A DNA stretch of 64,000 nt from Pseudonocardia oroxyli (lineage in GTDB: Bacteria; Actinomycetota; Actinomycetes; Mycobacteriales; Pseudonocardiaceae), in NCBI RefSeq assembly GCF_900102195.1, contig NZ_FNBE01000015.1, forward strand, positions 1 through 64,000, given 5' to 3'. A program made the translations under genes and the position numbers. Positions 1 through 8,622 of the stretch are shown one piece after another; the first letter of the stretch is position 1, and every line of letters begins with the position of its first letter. The notes beneath the pieces are model-generated. The model was not told the DNA's origin and made no database searches. It saw only the letters and a list, made by a program, of their open reading frames with translations.

Positions 1-572
1 CCGACCTCGGCACGGCAGGTGCTGCGGAGCAGGCGGGGTCCACACCCGCCGTTGTCGGTCATCTGGGTCGTCGTCGATGCGGAGGCTCCGGTGCGTTGCT
101 GGACCCAGGAGCCGTTGAAGATCTCCGCCGCAGCTTCGATGGCAGGGCTGCCGCCGACCGCGCAATCCATCGCCGCAGCACCTGCACCACCGAGAGCGCA
201 GGCCAGTCCGGCCGCGGCGTCAGGCGTCATCACCTTCGGGAACTCTGTCCAACCGGGCTGGATCCGGGTGGAGATGTCGCCGTCGGAAGCGGCTCTCAAC
301 GCTTCCAGCGCGAGTCGAGCGGCCTCCGCGACCGGGTCGAGTGCTACCTGATTGGCCTGCTCCACGGCTGCGACTGCCGCGGCAGTCCCAGTGCCCCCGT
401 TCGCGAAGCCCCCACCGGGAGCCCCGACAGGTGCCACTGCGACTCCTCGGGCCGGACCAGCTGCCCGCGCGGGAGTAGCGGCTCGTGCGGGTGCCGCTGC
501 CCTCGCCGGGGCCGGCGTCTGCGCCGTGGGCGGGCTGAGCGGCCTGATCACCGGCAGTAGCCGAACGGGCAT
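1..572 (-). CDS. hypothetical Ala/Pro-rich protein, 3' end cut by window
   Basis: I do not recognise this gene. The frame is open from an ATG at 572 to the window edge. It encodes an Ala/Pro-rich N-terminal stretch, then a better-behaved segment with a helical part (AAVEQANQVALDPVAEAARL) and a Cys-containing end (ALGGAGAAAMDCAVGG). A GTG at 663 overlaps the stop of the upstream minus-strand frame (GTGA) and starts a plausible hydrophobic N-terminus (TAIVRAVQVTRVV). It would join this frame only through a one-base shift near the G-run at about 597. The true start may therefore be 663 with a frameshift. Codon use favours this frame over its plus-strand shadows. Confidence 0.45.
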   Translation of the reverse strand, partial: MPVRLLPVIRPLSPPTAQTPAPARAAAPARAATPARAAGPARGVAVAPVGAPGGGFANGGTGTAAAVAAVEQANQVALDPVAEAARLALEALRAASDGDISTRIQPGWTEFPKVMTPDAAAGLACALGGAGAAAMDCAVGGSPAIEAAAEIFNGSWVQQRTGASASTTTQMTDNGGCGPRLLRSTCRAEV

Positions 573-659
573 TGGTACCGGACCTGCAGATCCGGCCCCC
601 GCCTGCCGAGCTGACAGCGCTGACTACCCGCGTCACCTGAACCGCGCGCACGATGGCGG

Positions 660-1355
660 TCACGATTGCGGGGATGAATTGCAGGAAGTGCCCGGTGGGG
701 TGCGCGTCTGCTCGACCAGCGTGGCAGTGAGGAGGGTGGGGGGCGCTCGCCGCGCGTCGTCGGGCGCCGTGCGCTCCTCGTGGGGCGGTGGTGGCGCTGC
801 CGTGCCTGTGAGGCCCGCCGCTACGGGACGGCGGGTGAGTCGCCGACTCCGGTGCCCGGGTCCGTGGTCCCGCCCGTGCCTCCGCCCGTGGTCCCGCCAC
901 CGGTCCCGTCGCCCTGTGCCGACTCCGGTCCCGCTCCCGACGGGCGCGGGCGAAGTGGTGGCGGCCGGTGGCGTGACCGGCGGCGGCGGGACGGGGGTCG
1001 GCGCCACGACCGGCGGGGGCGCGGGCGTGGGTTGCACGGTGGGGGCGGGGCCGGGGACGTCAGTGCCGTCGGTGGGTGTGCAGTAGTAGCCGGGCGTGCG
1101 CTGGATGGGCGTGCCGAGATCGTCGTCGATCACGACCCTCAGACTGAGAGAGAACCCGGAGCTCGCGGCACGGTCAGCGGTTTTGTGTTCGCTCGCGTTG
1201 GTGGCAGCAGTTGTGCTGACCTCGCAGGCGCGACACCGTGGGCTCTGAGTGCCGATCATCGCGTTGTGAACGTCGGCGCTGGCCGAACCAGATCCCGCCC
1301 CGTCGGGACTGTCGCGCGGGTCCTCGTCACGTTGAGCGCTGCTCGCGCCAGCCAA
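660..1355 (-). CDS. hypothetical proline/threonine-rich protein, uncertain
   Basis: Family unknown. A 231-residue minus-strand frame. The middle looks protein-like (VVIDDDLGTPIQRTPGYYC) and is followed by a Pro/Thr/Val-rich linker (APTPVPPPPVTPPAATT). The distal third turns Arg/His-rich (around 860-920), where another frame would read a Gly/Thr-rich repeat, so a frameshift or a wrong frame in low-complexity DNA is possible. Its TGA overlaps a GTG that could start the next minus-strand gene, an operon-like arrangement. No signal peptide or membrane segment is evident at the assigned start. Confidence 0.35.
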   Translation of the reverse strand: MAGASSAQRDEDPRDSPDGAGSGSASADVHNAMIGTQSPRCRACEVSTTAATNASEHKTADRAASSGFSLSLRVVIDDDLGTPIQRTPGYYCTPTDGTDVPGPAPTVQPTPAPPPVVAPTPVPPPPVTPPAATTSPAPVGSGTGVGTGRRDRWRDHGRRHGRDHGPGHRSRRLTRRPVAAGLTGTAAPPPPHEERTAPDDARRAPPTLLTATLVEQTRTPPGTSCNSSPQS

Positions 1356-1468
1356 AAGGGTGGCAACCCCGTCCCAGTTGGGTCATGGGGCTTACATCCG
1401 GTTTGGGTGCCAACCCCAAGATGATCAGCGAACCCCTTCAGTCGAGAGGGGGAGAACAGGGGTGGGAC

Positions 1469-4084
1469 GTGAGTCGACATCGACGGGGTCGAGGTCCGAG
1501 CAGACCAGCTGCCAGACCGAGACAATGGCGGACGAGCGGGATCGTCGTGTTGCTGGCAGCATTGCTGATTCCGCCTCCAGCGCTAGCCGCGGCGGACGTG
1601 CAGCCCGTCGCAGCCATCCGCCCCGTACTCTCAACGCAGCCGAACGCGCCAACGGCAGCGGTCGACCACGAAGGTGACACGGGGCAAGGAGCAATGGCGA
1701 GTCCGCCGTCGGCAGGGCACTCGCGGCCGGAACCGTCAGCTGCTGCATCGCAGCCCGACGTGTCGCCAGCACCAGAACCGGCTGTGGCGGCTACGTCCGC
1801 CGATCACGGTGAGGCGGCAGTCGCTACGACCTCCCCGATGGAGCCGGTGGCGACCTCGTCGGCGCTACCGTCGGTGCAGTCGACCGTGCCTGACGGAGCT
1901 GGCGCCGCCGTGATGACCACCGACGTGGCCAGTGATCGCGGAGGTGCACTGACCGACACCAACCCGGTCTTGACCGAGGCGTGCACCCGGTACGCGCAGA
2001 CGGGATACAGCGTCTGCGGCGCGATCCGGGACAAGTACTTGGCGCTTGGTGGACCGGGCAGGCTCGGCTATCCGACGAGTAACGAGCTCACCAACCCCGA
2101 CGGGGTGGGTAAGCGCAACACCTTCCAGAACGGCGGCTCGTCGATCTACTGGCACCCGTCGACCGGTGCCTGGCAGATCGGCGGGGAGATCTTCCGCCGG
2201 TGGGGTGCACTGGGCTACGAGAACGGGGTACTCGGTTACCCGACAAGCGATGAGCTGACCAATCCGGACGGGGTGGGCAAGCGCAACACCTTCCAGCGCG
2301 CGTCGGGCCACATCTACTGGAGCCCTGCCACCGGGGCCTGGTCGATCCAGGGCGAGATCCTGCGGCGGTGGGCGGCCCTGGGCTACGAGCGGGGACGCCT
2401 GGGCTACCCCACGAGCGACGAGCTCACCAACCCCGACGGCCTGGGTCGGCGCAACACCTTTCAGAACGCCGGTGCGCACATTTACTGGAGCCCGGGTACG
2501 GGCGCCTGGTCGATCCAGGGCGGCATCATCGAACACTGGGCGGCCCTCGGATGGGAACGCGGCGTTCTCGGCTACCCGACGACCGACGAGACACCGACGC
2601 CGGACGGGATCGGGGCGTTCAACCACTTCGCGAACAACGGCTCGATCTACTGGACCGGCGCGACCGGCTCGCGCGCCGTCTACGGACCCATTCGGGACAA
2701 GTGGTCGCAGCTGGGATGGGAGCGCAGCTGCCACGGCTACCCGACCAGCGACGTGAGTACGACCGCGACAGGGCAACGCAGCACCTTCCAGCGCGGCACC
2801 ATCGATCACACGTCGTCGTCGAACGCGACCGTGTCCAGCTGCGAGCAGGCTGCGGCCGCCACCACGCTCTACCAGTCCGCTCGCGAGGCCGCAGGCCTGC
2901 CCGACGAGCCGGAGCTGAGCCTGCAGCAGAGCCTGGACGAGGAGCAGGTCCACGCCTACGCCGCGGCGACCAATCGCAGCTACCCGAGTTCCGTAGTCGT
3001 CGGCCGTGACGTCGCCGTCGAACACGAACCGGGCGGCGACGGTGTCGACCCGAACTTCCTCCTTGAGCGTGACTTCGTCGAGGAATGTCGAGCCAACGCC
3101 AATGACCTGAGCCATCCCGTCGCTTCGAAGCATGGCTGGGTCAAGAACCACTTCGAGTGGTGTGCTGTCGGCAAGGTGTCGATCTTGAACGGCTTCGGGC
3201 AGACGGTTGCCTCTGCTCGCCTGACCCGCGTCGGTTACAGCACCAACACGACTGCGTTCGTCTGGATGTACTACCTCGTCGACCAGGTCACCGACGAGAG
3301 CGTCTTCTCCGACCCCGGCGACTACTCGATCACCTTCGCCACCGAGTGCGGCGAGGACACCGGTACGGGTGACTGCCGGGAGGACACCCAGCCTCTCCCC
3401 TACGAGTCCCTGACCGCCTGGGCGGCCCGTAGCGACGTCGACGCCACGCTGCCACCGGTCTACCAGCAGCTGAACTCGTCAAACGCGACCAGTAATCCCA
3501 GCGCCGATGCACGTCGCCAGCACTTCATCCGCACCACCATCTCCACCGGCGACACCGGGCGTCCCGTCAAGGACACCAAGTCCACGGGTGTGACCCCGCT
3601 TCGGTGCGACTCGAGTAACGAATTCCCCACCTACACCGAAGGCTGCGTGTTCAACAACGTCGTCCCGTTCCTCACCTACAGCATCGACGGCAACGTCCGC
3701 TCCGTCGCTGAGCACATCCGCGACGCTCAGACGCGGCCTGAGATCACCGACCCGAGAGTGGCTGGAAAAACGATTCCGGGTGCCTTCGGTAGCGAAACGT
3801 ACCTGCGCCGGACACGGGACGGATCGCTCGCCGACGCGAACGGACGCGCGGCCGCAGCTGTATGTCGGCAAGTTGACCCCGACTACGTCAACCAGGGATT
3901 CGACTGCGACGAGTACCCCTTCCGCTCCACTCGGGAAGGTGCCAGCACCACCCAGAACTTCTCGGCCAGAGCATTGGACCGCAGCGAGAATAGACGGGCG
4001 GGAAACGGGGTGAGAATCTTCTATCGGGACGACCGGATCCTTGATGGAGATCGATTCCAAGTCCGGATCATCGACCGACCGTGA
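1469..4084 (+). CDS. secreted LGFP-repeat protein with C-terminal NucA/NucB-type DNase domain
   Basis: An 871-residue exported protein. The GTG at 1469 follows a purine-rich stretch (GGGGAGAACAGGGG) and gives a basic N-terminus with a hydrophobic core (IVVLLAALLIPPPALAA), a signal peptide ending near residue 41. An upstream in-frame ATG at 1421 is the alternative. Residues ~42-185 are a low-complexity Ala/Pro/Ser/Thr stretch. Residues ~189-457 hold five LGFP repeats (LGYPTSDE, NTFQ, IYW, GAW), a wall-binding module of actinobacteria. The C-terminal part ends in a NucA/NucB-like signature: D812, D814-E815 in FDCDEYPF, then EGA and an ENRRAG-like stretch. By family this is a metal-dependent DNase. 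Its role here (toxin, competition, DNA processing at the wall) is inferred. The 3' end overlaps the convergent gene at 4068 by 17 bp. Confidence 0.82.
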   Translation: MSRHRRGRGPSRPAARPRQWRTSGIVVLLAALLIPPPALAAADVQPVAAIRPVLSTQPNAPTAAVDHEGDTGQGAMASPPSAGHSRPEPSAAASQPDVSPAPEPAVAATSADHGEAAVATTSPMEPVATSSALPSVQSTVPDGAGAAVMTTDVASDRGGALTDTNPVLTEACTRYAQTGYSVCGAIRDKYLALGGPGRLGYPTSNELTNPDGVGKRNTFQNGGSSIYWHPSTGAWQIGGEIFRRWGALGYENGVLGYPTSDELTNPDGVGKRNTFQRASGHIYWSPATGAWSIQGEILRRWAALGYERGRLGYPTSDELTNPDGLGRRNTFQNAGAHIYWSPGTGAWSIQGGIIEHWAALGWERGVLGYPTTDETPTPDGIGAFNHFANNGSIYWTGATGSRAVYGPIRDKWSQLGWERSCHGYPTSDVSTTATGQRSTFQRGTIDHTSSSNATVSSCEQAAAATTLYQSAREAAGLPDEPELSLQQSLDEEQVHAYAAATNRSYPSSVVVGRDVAVEHEPGGDGVDPNFLLERDFVEECRANANDLSHPVASKHGWVKNHFEWCAVGKVSILNGFGQTVASARLTRVGYSTNTTAFVWMYYLVDQVTDESVFSDPGDYSITFATECGEDTGTGDCREDTQPLPYESLTAWAARSDVDATLPPVYQQLNSSNATSNPSADARRQHFIRTTISTGDTGRPVKDTKSTGVTPLRCDSSNEFPTYTEGCVFNNVVPFLTYSIDGNVRSVAEHIRDAQTRPEITDPRVAGKTIPGAFGSETYLRRTRDGSLADANGRAAAAVCRQVDPDYVNQGFDCDEYPFRSTREGASTTQNFSARALDRSENRRAGNGVRIFYRDDRILDGDRFQVRIIDRP

Positions 4085-4589
4085 CCGGCCAGAACCGGAT
4101 GAACCACGATTCGAGGCTGTGAATATCGTCATTGGCGAGAGTGGTGGTGAAGTCCACGTACGCCCTGAACGCGGCTCGCCGTCCCTGTACCCGGACCTCG
4201 GCCCGGTAGTGACCGGCGGTCGGGAGCGGGATCTCGTCGTCGAAGGTCTCCATGGCCCACAGGAACAAGCGGTCAGCGGAGAAGAGCACGTCGACGGTGA
4301 CGACTTCGGAATCGTCGGTTTGCGCGGGTGGTCGGCTCAGCTCGGGCGGCTGAGCCGACCACACCTCGTAGCTGCACTCGACGCGTTGGTAGCTGGCGCC
4401 AGACGACAGGAACAGCGCGTCGGGGGCCGCTGCTGCGCACGGCGGGTCGGTAGGACCGCCGAGGTCGTCGGGCACATCGGCGAGGACGCCGCCGACAGCA
4501 GTAAAGCTGAACAACCCGTGGTCGACGTCCACCTGGCGCGCCCGACGTTCCAGCAACAAGGGTTCGGCATCGGCGGGGGGAGTGTTCAT
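4068..4589 (-). CDS. hypothetical protein, possible inhibitor of the facing nuclease
   Basis: A 173-residue soluble protein with no signal peptide. The central and C-terminal part alternates beta-like strands with a pattern V-x-V-x-F-S-A-D, then LP-x-x-GHYRAEVRVQG. That resembles small beta-rich immunity-type proteins and loosely recalls ComJ/Nin, the inhibitor of Bacillus NucA. The resemblance is only visual and would need profile searching. The gene is convergent with the LGFP/NucA-NucB-like nuclease gene and their 3' ends overlap. ATG at 4589 is the first good start. Likely a cytoplasmic partner of the nuclease, but the function is unproven. Confidence 0.6.
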   Translation of the reverse strand: MNTPPADAEPLLLERRARQVDVDHGLFSFTAVGGVLADVPDDLGGPTDPPCAAAAPDALFLSSGASYQRVECSYEVWSAQPPELSRPPAQTDDSEVVTVDVLFSADRLFLWAMETFDDEIPLPTAGHYRAEVRVQGRRAAFRAYVDFTTTLANDDIHSLESWFIRFWPVTVGR

Positions 4590-4863
4590 TTCGCAGCTCG
4601 CATAGTCGGTCCGGGTGATGACGGGTCCACCAGATCATCTTGTCGTGCACACCCCGCTTGGCCGAGGAGGATCCGACGAGGGTGGGCCGATGCCACCGGA
4701 TCAGGGCATCGAGCGACAGCGGACGCTGGGACCCCGACGCACATCTGGTGGCCAGGCCCTGCTGGATGCGTTTCTGCGCCACGATTCGTCACTGCGCGAA
4801 GGTTGCTCACGAGGCCCCGCCCGAGGCCGATGCGACGCTCCACCTCGCGCAGGTCAGACCTAG
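4590..4863. other. gap with possible gene remnant
   Basis: No complete gene is supported. On the minus strand two frames carry short protein-like pieces (EVERRIGLGRGLVSNLRA near 4830-4780 and QKRIQQGLATRCASG near 4775-4730) that could be one small gene broken by a frameshift. Neither is recognisable. The IS21 end begins immediately to the right. Confidence 0.3.
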
Positions 4864-6961
4864 TGTCAACGGATCTTGAAATTTGAGCAGGCCCGGTTCT
4901 CGGAATCTTGACCCCTTTGGCGGTCAGTCTTGGTCTGCGCGGTTCTGTTTGGCGAGGAGCTCGCGGCGTTGGCGGGTGCGGTAGGAGTCGCCGGTGAGGG
5001 TGAGGACCTCAGCGTGGTGGACGAGGCGGTCGATCATGGCTGCGGCGACGACGTCGTCGGAGAAGGTCTCGCCCCAGCGCCCGAAGGGCAGGTTGCTGGT
5101 GACCATGACCGAGCCGATCTCGTAGCGTGAGGCGATGAGCTGGAAGAACAGGTTCGCCGCGTCCTGGTCGAAGGGGATGTAGCCGACCTCGTCGATGATG
5201 ATCAGTTTGTAGCGGCGGATCTTCTTCAGCTCGGCCTCGAGGCGTCCGGCCTGGTGGGCCTCGGTGAGTCGGGTGATCCAGTTGTTCGCGGTGTCGAACA
5301 GGACCGAGTAGCCGGCGTGGGCGGCTTTGACCCCGAGCCCGATCGCCAGATGCGTCTTGCCCAGGCCGGGTGGGCCGAGCAGGATCACGTTCTCGGCCTT
5401 GCGACGAACAGGCCGGTGGCCAAGTGCGCCAACACATCCCGCGGTAGTGAGGGCAGGTGGTCGAGGTTGAAGTCCTCGATGGTCTTCACTGCGGGGAAGT
5501 GTGCGGTGCGGATCCGCATGGTGGTGCCGGCGGACTCGCGTTCGGCGACCTGGCGCTGCAGGACCGCGGCCAGATACTCCTCGTGCGACCAGTTCTCGTC
5601 GCGGGCCTGGTCGGCGAGCTCGGCCCAGCAGCGTCCGATCGTCGGGGTCTTCAGCACCCGGGCCAGATAGGCGAGCATCAAGGGAAGGCCGTCGGCCGGT
5701 GCAGTTCTGGTCAACGCTGCCGTGGTTGTCGGGGCGGTCATGGGTTGCTCGCTTCTGCCGCGGGCGCGGCCGTCGGAGTGGTCGGGTCGAAATCGACGCC
5801 GAACAGTGCGTCGTAGTCCGGTAGCGCGCGCAGCGCGACCGCGTGTCCATCGCTGTGTCGACGCGCCCCGCCCTGTTGGGCTCGGCGCTGCTCTGCCAGC
5901 GCAAGGCGCATCTGGTGGGCGGTCGCGACGTGGGAGGGGTCGGTGACCACGCCGCGGCGGGCCCAGCTGCGGACGTGGTGAGCGACGAGCCCGCCCTCGC
6001 AGAACGCCTCGACCCGGGTCAGGGACGCGACGACGTCGACGAAACGGCCGATCACCCGCGGGTCGACCGAGTAGTCGTTGGCGTCGACGCGGACGTAGTA
6101 GTCGCGCGCCAGCCGGATCCGCTGGGACAGCCCGACCTGCGGGCCCGCCGCCGGTAGCGGGGTCATCGCTTGGCGGTCGGTGTCGAGCAGGTCGACCGGA
6201 CGCCCTCCGATGGCCCGGACGGTGCGGGTGTTCGCCCTGGCCAGCCATGCGGCGAGCTGGTCGTTGAAGTCCGCCGGTGAGGTGAAAGCCCGGCCGGGCA
6301 GAAACGAGGTCTCCAGGAACCCGTTGCTGCGCTCGACCATCCCCTTGAACTCCGGGTCCCGCGGTGGGGCCAGCCGGATCCTGGTGGCCAGCGTCCCGGC
6401 GAACGCCGCGGCCGGAACACTGACCCGCGCGGTGCCGCCGATCGCGGACTCCCGGTCCCAGACCAGTGTCTTGGGCACTCGCCCCAGCGCGGCGATCAAC
6501 TGCCACATCCTCCCGGCCAGGATGTCCCCGGCCTGCCGCGACGGGATCATCGTCGCGGACAGGAACCGGGAGAACCCAACACGATCACCAGCACCGGTAG
6601 GACCCGCGCCTGTCCCGGCGAGACCGGGATCGGCGGAGCCGGGAACCACAAGTCGCACTGGGCCAGCTGCCCGGGCTCGTAGGAGACCCGGTCGACCGGG
6701 TCGACACCGACGTACTCCGGGCGGATGCGGGCCAGCAGCTTCTTCAACGGCCCCTCCGAGTAGGGCCAGTCGATCCGCTGTGCGATCACCGGGCCGGGCA
6801 TCCGCGGCCACTGCGCCAGCAACGCCCGGACCTGCGGCTCGTAGGGGTCCGCGACCGAACCCCGCCTCGCCCGCTCGTACCTCGGTGGCCGGTCCGACGC
6901 CAACGCCGCCCGCACCGTGTTGCGGGCAACCCCGAGCCGCCGAGCGATCTCCTTGATGGTG
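4864..6961 (-). mobile_element. IS21-family element, truncated at its upstream end
   Basis: Carries the istA-istB gene pair of IS21-type elements with the ATGA overlap typical of them. The left (istB-distal) end probably begins at TGT (4864), followed by short repeated motifs (GGATCTTGAA, GGAATCTTGACC) like the terminal repeats of the family. The opposite end is missing: istA lacks its first ~20 codons and joins an IS256 transposase start at about 6962. Both genes carry a one-base frameshift, so the element should not be autonomous. Confidence 0.8.
4924..5741 (-). pseudogene. istB: IstB-type AAA+ ATPase, frameshifted
   Basis: IstB assists IstA during IS21 transposition. ATG at 5741 overlaps the istA stop (ATGA). 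The N-terminal part (LPLMLAYLARVLKTPTIGR) reads in one frame down to the end of the phrase HLATGLFV. The rest (RKAENVILLGPPGLGKTHLA with Walker A, IIIDEVGYIPF with Walker B, and the C-terminal YRTRQRRELL) reads in another. One base is missing near 5400-5410. Repairing it would give a normal length of about 272 residues. The total length (818 nt) is not a multiple of three, which fits a single-base loss. A sequencing error cannot be excluded. Confidence 0.85.
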
Positions 6962-7059
6962 TTTATAAATGCGGTCAGCATCTGGCGCAGCAGGTCCGGG
7001 CTCGCCTGGGACAGCTGTTCGTGGAGGAACTCGCTGTCGATACTGGAGGGCGCGGTCAT
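5738..7059 (-). pseudogene. istA: IstA-type transposase, frameshifted and fused to an IS256 transposase N-terminus
   Basis: The body is IstA: HTH (IKEIARRLGVARNTVRAAL), DDE residues in CDLWFP, VWDRESA and EFKGMVERSNG, and the basic C-terminus. The reading frame changes near 6570 (VLVIVLG then FSRFLSATMIP), a one-base loss. The first 33 residues, starting with ATG at 7059, are not IstA. They match the start of IS256-family transposases (SEFLHEQLSQASPDLLRQML). The switch falls at about 6962 (AFIN then TIKEIARR), keeping the frame. The chimera probably arose by insertion or deletion between two elements. The protein is unlikely to be active. Confidence 0.85.
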
Positions 7060-7140
7060 CGGTGATCCATCTTGTGTGGGCTGTGAGAGGCATTCAGAAG
7101 ATCACACGATGGCGGCCCTACAGCCCGACCCGCCCGTCAC
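6962..7140 (-). mobile_element. IS256-family remnant (left end and first codons of transposase)
   Basis: About 33 codons of an IS256/mutator-type transposase (ATG at 7059) plus some 80 bp upstream that should include the left terminal repeat. Everything downstream in the transposase has been replaced by IS21 sequence. The remnant ends where the IS630 element is inserted at a TA (7141-7142). The identification rests on the characteristic N-terminal sequence recognised from memory. Confidence 0.65.
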
Positions 7141-7142
7141 TA

Positions 7143-8353
7143 GTGCCCCGTCAGGCAACGTTGGGTAGGTAATCGGGTCTGCGGATCTTGGACTCGGGTG
7201 CGAAGTGTTTCTTGGGTCGGGCGTGGCGGTTGATCCAGCGGACGTAGCCGGCGATCGCTGCCTCCTGGGCGGTGTGGGAGGGGTAGTCGCTGCCGTCGAG
7301 GGTGAAGTAGCGCAGCGCGGTGAACTCCGACTCGATCCAGTTCAGCCAGGACGCGTTGGTCGGGGTGAACACGAGCTCGACGCCGTGCCCGGTGCACCAG
7401 TCGGCGACATCAGCTCGCAGGTGCGGGGAGAAGTTGTCGCAGACGACGTGCAGCCTCCCGGCGGGGAAGCGGCGGCGGAGCCGGCGGAGCCGGCGGAGGA
7501 AGTCGAGGAACTCGCGGCCGCGTTTGCGGTCCCGGAGCCGGTAGAACAGCTGCCCGGAGGCCAGATCCAGCCCGGCGAACATGTGCCGGACCCCGCCGTG
7601 GCGACTGTAGGTGGCCCGCAGCCGGGCCGGGCGACCGGTCGGGAACCAGCCCCGACCGGGGCGGGGCTGCAGGTTCAGCGGCCCGAACTCGTCGACACAG
7701 ATCACCCGTGCTCCGGGGTCCAGACGCCCGTCGGCGGCGCGGTCGTAGAGATCGAGGATCCGGTTCATCTTCTCGACGAAGCGCGGGTCTCGGCTGGCCT
7801 TCCACGTCTTCGTGGCCTGCCAACGGACCCCGGCGTCGCGCAGGACCTGGCGCACGGTCTCGACGCTGATCACGACCCGGTGTGCGGCGGCGAGGTGTTC
7901 GACCAGCTTGGACAGGCTCCAGGTGGTGAACGGCAACCCGACCTGCTGCGGCGGTGTGCGGGCGAGGCGGCAGACGAGCTCACGAACGTGGGGACCGAAC
8001 CTACGGGGTCGGCCCCCGCTCCATTTTGGGTCCAGCGCCGCGAACCCCTGCTGGTTGAACGCGTGGATCACCTCCCGCGCGTACTGAGGCTTCGCCGCGA
8101 ACATCATCGCGGCCTCGGAAGCGCTGCGGCCCTGCACCGAGGCCAGCACGATCCCGGCCCGCCGCAACCGAACCCGGTCCCGCGCCGTCCTGGTGATCTT
8201 GACCAGGCGTTGCGCCTCGTCCGGGCTCAGCTCCCGGACGAACACCTCAGGCTGTCGCGCCACAACCATCACCTCCGGCGCACAGCCTCCTGCGCCGGAC
8301 CCGGACCGATCAAGCCGACCCGATTACGCCCCCAACGTTCCTGGACGCGGCAC
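7143..8353 (-). mobile_element. IS630-family insertion sequence, apparently intact
   Basis: 1211 bp bounded by imperfect terminal inverted repeats. The left end reads GTGCCCCGTCAGGCAACGTT from 7143, and the right end, read inward from 8353, GTGCCGCGTCCAGGAACGTT. Matching continues inward through GTAATCGGG. It is flanked on both sides by TA (7141-7142 and 8354-8355), the target duplication of IS630/mariner-type elements. It contains a single full-length transposase gene. Confidence 0.9.
7151..8272 (-). CDS. IS630-family transposase
   Basis: A 373-residue DDE transposase that cuts and pastes the enclosing element. An N-terminal winged/HTH region (residues ~15-150, with ASEAAMMFAAKPQYAREVI) is followed by the catalytic core: D194 in CVDEFGP, D279 in VVCDNFSPH and E314 in NWIESEF. 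The length is normal and there is no frameshift. An Arg/Leu-rich patch (RRLRRLRRR, residues ~260-268) is encoded by a nine-base tandem repeat near 7472-7497. The gene fills almost the whole element, with its stop within the left inverted-repeat region. Confidence 0.93.
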   Translation of the reverse strand: MMVVARQPEVFVRELSPDEAQRLVKITRTARDRVRLRRAGIVLASVQGRSASEAAMMFAAKPQYAREVIHAFNQQGFAALDPKWSGGRPRRFGPHVRELVCRLARTPPQQVGLPFTTWSLSKLVEHLAAAHRVVISVETVRQVLRDAGVRWQATKTWKASRDPRFVEKMNRILDLYDRAADGRLDPGARVICVDEFGPLNLQPRPGRGWFPTGRPARLRATYSRHGGVRHMFAGLDLASGQLFYRLRDRKRGREFLDFLRRLRRLRRRFPAGRLHVVCDNFSPHLRADVADWCTGHGVELVFTPTNASWLNWIESEFTALRYFTLDGSDYPSHTAQEAAIAGYVRWINRHARPKKHFAPESKIRRPDYLPNVA

Positions 8354-8622
8354 TAGGCCGGTCGCACACCACCTTGGTGGACGCCACTTGACCTCGGCCG
8401 AACCCTTACACCCACAGGCAGAATCAGCCCCACCCCACCCGCCAACACCGGTATCGATCGAGCGAGCACCGCCCGATGAAAGATCCTGGCTAGCCTCGTT
8501 CTCGCCGTCACGGTGATCCCAAAGGATTTTGACACCTGGCACTCTTTAGTGCACGGCAGTTCTTGCTCCGCCTCTCCGAGCTCAACCCGATTCCGTGAAC
8601 CATAACCAAGTATGAGTCGGAG

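Noticed and set aside
352..1424. Long plus-strand open frames rich in Gly/Val/Arg or Pro
   Set aside because: They mirror minus-strand frames in very GC-rich low-complexity DNA, have no ribosome site and no recognisable domain.
1865..3151. 428-residue minus-strand open frame inside the LGFP-repeat gene
   Set aside because: It is a shadow created by the repeated codons of the real gene. The plus-strand product has clear LGFP repeats and a signal peptide.
7472..7497. Nine-base tandem repeat as a possible CRISPR or regulatory repeat
   Set aside because: It lies within the IS630 transposase coding sequence and simply encodes an Arg/Leu-rich patch.
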